Shown here: positions 59,192 to 64,000 of the stretch, piece by piece
How positions within the stretch are numbered: position 1 is the stretch's first letter
Layout of the letters: every line of letters starts with the position of its first letter
NCBI GenBank assembly: GCA_036365145.1
Contig: JAEOAD010000240.1
Location: 496,001 to 560,000 of the forward strand
Direction of reading: 5' to 3'
Length of the DNA: 64,000 nucleotides
Source of the DNA: Orientallactaga sibirica
Taxonomy: Eukaryota; Chordata; Mammalia; Rodentia; Dipodidae
Program-made: the position numbers and the translations under genes
The notes under the pieces: generated by a model
Told to the model about the DNA's origin: nothing
Seen by the model: only the letters and a program-made list of their open reading frames with translations
Databases searched by the model: none

Positions 59192-62100
59192 AAAGAATTA
59201 AGGGTATAGTAGAAGGGGAAGATTTTACTCCAAAGGCATAGTAGGCATTTTCAACAAAATTACAGAAGAAATTTTTCTCCAAATTGGGAAAGAAATGCCA
59301 ATGCAGATAAGGAAGCCTTTAGAACACCAAATGGGCAAAACCTGGAAAGAACCTCTCCTCATCATGTTATAATTAAACTACTAAACATGCAAACCAAAGA
59401 AAATATATTGGCAGCAGTTAGAGAAAAAGCAAGTCACCTATAGAGGCAAGCCCATAAGGATAATTGCAAACTACTCAATACAAACTTAAAAGCCAGATGG
59501 GCTAAGAATGATGTATTCCAAGTTCTGAAAGATAACAACCAAGATTACTTTATCCTGAAAAGCTATCTATCCAAATTGATGGAGAAATAAGGACATTCCA
59601 CAAGAAAAACAGGCTAAAGGAACTTATGACAACTAATCCAGCTCTACAGAAAACACTTGAGGGAATCCTTTATGCTGAAGATAAAGCAAAACACACACAT
59701 GAAAAAATAGGTAAAAATAAACTGTACTCAACTGCCAGTTAAAATAAAAGAGAATAATCACAAAACAAGAAGTATTACAAAACAACAAGAATGGTGAGAA
59801 TAAATACATACCTTTCAATGATAACTTTTAAACCAGTAGCCTCAATGCCCAACCAAAAGACACAGTCTTGTGGACTGGATTAAGAAACAGGATCCTGCCC
59901 TTTGCTGCCTCCAGGAAATTCATCTGTCAATAAAAGACATTGTCTAAGGGTGAAAGGATAGAAAATGGTATTTCATGCAAATGGGCCTAAGAAACAAGCA
60001 GGGATTGCTATCCTAATATCTGACAGGATAGACTTCATACCAACATTAGTGAGGAAATATAAAGAAGGTCACTATACTGATGAAAGGAACTGTTCAACAA
60101 GAGGACATTACAATTCTAAACATATATGCAGCTAGCATGGGGGCTCCCAATTTTATCAAACAAACAGTATTAGACTGCTAACACCAAACACAATTGTATT
60201 GGGTGACTTCAATATTCCACTCTTATCAATTGACAGGTCATCCTGGCAAAAATAAATAAATAAACAAACAAATAAACAAACAGAGAGACATCTGGATTAA
60301 ATGATGTCATGGAACAAATGGACCTAACAGATATCGACAGAACATTCCCTCCAAATGCTGCAGAATATACATTTTTCTCAGCAGCACATGGAACATTCTC
60401 AAAATCATCCATATATTGGGACACAAAGCAAATCTTAACAAATACAGAAAAACTGAGATAATCCCTCATACTCTATCTGACCACAATAGGATTAAACTGC
60501 AAATCAGCAACAAGAAAAACTACAGAGCATACACAAATTCATGGAGACTGAAAATTACACTATAGAATAATGAATTAGTCATTGAAGAAATGAAAAAGGA
60601 AATCAATAAATTCATGGAATCAAATGACATTGAGAATAAAACACACACAAAGATTTGGGACACAATGAAGGCAGTCATAAGAGGGAAATTTATAGCTCTA
60701 AGAAATTAAGAAATTAGAGAGTTCACAAGTAAACAATTTAATGCTTTACCTTAAAGCCTTGGAGAAAGAAGAACAAGGCAAACCAAAAATCAGTATATCC
60801 GAAGAAATAATAACAATTAGGGGAGAAATTAATGAAATAGAAACCAATAAAACAATTCAAAGAATCAATGAAACAAAGAGTTGAAAGGATAAACAAGATT
60901 GATAAATCCTTAGCAAATCTTACCAGAAGAAGGAGAGAAGAGAAAAAAATTAATAAAATTAGAGATGAAAAAGTCACCATTACAACAGATACCAAAGAAA
61001 TTCAGAAAATTATAAGGACATAGTTTAAGAATATTTATGCATTTAATTTTGGAAACCTGAAAGAAATGGATAATTTCCTTGATTCATATGACCTAACAAA
61101 ATTAAACTAAGATGAGATGAACCATTTCAATAGACCTATAACACTTATGGTGATCCAAGCAGTTATAAAAAGTCTGCTAAGAAAAGTTCAGGCCCAGATG
61201 GATTCATTGGTAAATTTTGCCAGACCTTCATGAAAGAACTAACACCACTGCTCCTCAAACTTTTCCATAAAACAGAAAAGGAAGGAATTCTACCAAACTC
61301 CTATGAAGCAAGCATCACCCTGATACCAAAACAGGACAGAAGGATTTCTACAATGAGAACTTTAAAACACTCAAGTGAGAAATGACAGAGAATACTAAGA
61401 AATGGAAAGACATCCTATGTTCTTGGATTGTTAGAATCAACATTGTGAAAAATGTCAATCTTACCAAAAGTATTCTACTCACTTAATGCAATCACCATTA
61501 CAATTCCAATGGCATTCTTCACAGAAATAGAAAAAAAAATCTAAAATTCATTTTGAAGCACAAAAAATAAAAACCTCTAAAGCCAAAACAATTTTAAGCA
61601 ACAAAAGTAAGGCTAGTAGTATCACCATACATGATTTCAAACTATATTACAAGGTTGTAGTAACAAAAGCAGCATGGTACTGGCACAAAGACAGACATTT
61701 ATATCAAGGGGACAGAATAGAGGACCCAGATATTACTCCAGGCAGCAACAGCCATCTGATTTTTGACAAAAATGCCAAAATATTCATTGTAGAAAAGGCA
61801 GCCTCATCAACACGTGGTGCTGGGAATACTGGGAATGTATGCAGAAGGATGAAAATAGATCCTTGTCTTTCGCCATACACAAGAATCATGCCCAAATGGA
61901 TCAGGGATCGTAATATCAGACCTAAAACTCTGAAACTACTATAGGAAAAAGTATGGGAAACCCTTCAACATATTGGCATGGACAATGACTTTCTGAATAT
62001 AACTCCAATTGCTCAGGAAATAAAACCACTAATCAACCACTGGGATCTCATGAAATTACAAAGCTTTGATACAGCAAAGGACACTGTGCATAGAGTACAG

Positions 62101-64000
62101 AGACAGCCTACAGAATGGGATAAAATTTTTGCCAGCTATACATATGATAAGAAGATTAAAATACAGTATACAAAGAACACAAAAACAAAAGAATAAGAAA
62201 TCAAACAACTAAATGTAAAAATGAGTTATAGAACTAAATAGAATTCTCAAAGGAAGAAATACAGATGGCATATAAACATCTAAAAAAGTATTCTACACCC
62301 TTAGCCATCAGGACAATGTAAATTAAAACTACTTTGAGATTCTATCTCACTCCTGTCAGAATGGCTATCATCAAGAAAACAAATGACAATAAATGTTGGT
62401 GAGGATGCAGAAAAAGGGAACCCTTCTACACTGTTAGTGAGACTGTAGTCTGGTATAGCCATTGTGCAAATCAGAGTGGCGGGTCTTGAGACAGCTAAAA
62501 ATAGATTTACCATATAATCCAGCTATAGCACTCCTAGGCATATAGCATAATGCCTGTTCTCACTGCCTTACAGGTACTTGCACAACCATGTTTATTGCTG
62601 CAATAGCTAGGAAATGCAACTATCAGAGATCTTCCTCAACAGATGAATGGATAATAAAGATGTGGTACATTTACACAATAGAGTTCTATTCAGTGCTAAT
62701 GAAAACTGAAATTATGAAATTTGCAGGGAATTGGATGGATCTGGAAAGAATTATACTAAGTGAGGTAACCCAGGCCCATAAAGCCAAATGTCATGTGTTC
62801 TTTTTCATATGTGGATCCTAGCTACAATTATTTATACTTGTGTGTGAACTGGAACCAATAATTGGTAGCAGAGGCCAGTAAGCTATAAAAAGGCTATAAG
62901 GGAGGGAGGACAGTGAAGGACTTGAGGGGATGGTATTGCATATATGTAAGTAGAAGAAAAGATTACAGGGAGGGAAATGGCCTAAGTGAGGCCAGGGAAA
63001 GAGATTGAGTAAAAGAAAGGTGGAGGGAGGGTCAATCAAAATTCAAGATATCCTGAATAAGACATATGAAAGCCTACTTTTTAATATAATGCACATGCAA
63101 AAGCCATAGATTGTTACTAGAAAATTTTCAGTGCCAAGGATGGGATACCTTCCAGGGAGGTCTCTGCTGCCTCCAAAACATTATAGGCTATTGCCAAGGC
63201 CCTTGGTTTCCCTTGAGAATGTGGTGGTAAGACCCTATTGCTGAAGACCTCACTTGCCTGGGCAATGAGACCCACTGAGAAATCAAGCTGGGTTTGAGCT
63301 GAAAACCTTCTCCCTGTAGACCAGCCAACTGAAAGCTGGAAAAAACTACACGGCATGCAGACCTGTGGGAGACAGAAGTCATCAGTGTGGAAAACAGTAG
63401 GCACTAGAAACCTCAAGTTTAGTCAGACAGGTCAAATGACCGAATGGGTGCATGTCTGTTCTGGGAGAAACCAAATGCTCTCTAATTGGACTGGAGGCCC
63501 CCTCTATGTGAGGGAATACATACCTGATACTGAAAAGCCTAATCAAAAGCCTATGGCAGTGGTGGTCATGAGCCTTACGGGTGTACAGCCTGCTCTTGTC
63601 TGGCTACATGGATATATTATTCTCAACAAGCTGCTCTAACAGCACTACATTTAATGTTCATATTCCTATATTAATGCTACTCACATTTTTGGTTAGAAAA
63701 GCTTCTCTTTTCAGATGGTGGTGATCACTGGGATGACCCAAAAGGCAACATAGTGCTGAGAAGTGATGTAGCAGTATTCAGCACTGAAACATCTCTATCA
63801 CAACTTCCAAGTCTCAGGGTCCATTGCAGAAGGTGTGGTGGAAAGAATATAAGAGCCAAAGGAAGGGTACCAGTCCTTACAATGCAACTGTCCAGAAATT
63901 GGCCTTGATATCCATGACCTCACAGTGCCTAGCAAGACCTTCATAATAGGAGAAAAAGATGATGACATCAAAATAAAGACAGACTAATGGAGAAAGGGAG
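59192..64000 (+). mobile_element. L1 (type B), from late ORF1 into the 3' UTR, running off the window
   Basis: Starts in late ORF1 ('aaaggcatagtaggcatttt', compare 36880) with no 5' part. The ORF2 endonuclease region is at 59790-60600 ('ggatgacttc' type text, FSAAHGTFSKS, decayed) and the RT entry at 61080-61330. Near 61340 the sequence jumps from the SITLIPK motif to text after the RT core, deleting about 750 bp including the catalytic box. C-terminal ORF2 is recognisable at 61978-62196 (NITPIAQEIKPLINHWDLMK) and 62588-62821. The type-B 3' UTR runs from 62820 to the window end and lacks its terminal ~100 bases here. Confidence 0.85.

Noticed and set aside
51121..64000. One continuous 13-kb L1 tandem
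   Set aside because: 59192 restarts in late ORF1 of a different L1 type after a clear (AAAT)n tail, so these are two elements.

Overview
The window is mammalian nuclear DNA. I recognise no intact host gene in it. It looks like gene-poor euchromatin built almost entirely from retrotransposon insertions. The organism is a rodent: B1-type (7SL-derived) SINEs are present on both strands. The second SINE family begins GGGCTGGAGAGATGGCTTA, carries a tRNA-like head and a long CT-rich then AATAAA-rich tail, and matches the DIP family (B2 superfamily) known from jerboas and their relatives. A dipodoid rodent such as Jaculus is therefore the best guess; this rests on recognition, not on a search.

Layout. 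1-352 is the 5' part of an RPS10 processed pseudogene on the minus strand. 353-8.9 kb holds L1 tails, B1 copies and two old LTRs. 8954-9100 is a near-perfect AT-rich palindrome. 10.09-13.43 kb is a U6 snRNA fused to a deleted L1, and the two parts share one target-site duplication (TSD). 14.4-16.0 kb is an L1 reverse-transcriptase fragment that still has its FADD box. 18.5-20.8 kb holds a large inverted duplication of L1 and SINE sequence. 20.87-21.26 kb is a solo MaLR LTR. 25.66-32.25 kb is one L1 that has taken a 5S rRNA retropseudogene and a MaLR LTR; that LTR was itself entered by a B1 and by a 3.3-kb class II (ERVK-like) provirus. 34.2-35.3 kb is an antisense L1 3' UTR. 35.7-44.5 kb is a long L1 interrupted by four DIP SINEs and by a two-LTR MaLR provirus with a tRNA-Leu-like primer site. 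44.5-47.8 kb is the 5' half of an L1 on the minus strand. 48.0-51.1 kb is an older L1 carrying a mini-L1 made only of 5' UTR and 3' UTR. 51.1-59.2 kb is a structurally near-complete L1 with decayed ORFs. 59.2-64.0 kb is a further L1 that runs off the window.

How the parts relate. The L1s would have supplied the endonuclease and reverse transcriptase that mobilised the B1, DIP, U6, 5S and RPS10 copies, and many of these keep clean TSDs. The ERVK-like and MaLR elements integrated by the retroviral route, with 6-bp and 5-bp TSDs. Nesting, LTR-to-LTR divergence and empty sites inside sister LTRs allow the insertions to be ordered in time. Nothing here encodes a working host pathway. The interest lies in unusual retrotransposition products: the U6/L1 chimera, the 5'UTR-3'UTR mini-L1, the tailless 5S insertion, a 52-bp L1 tail, and a rather young nonautonomous MaLR provirus. 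LTR differences and arm identities are hand counts.
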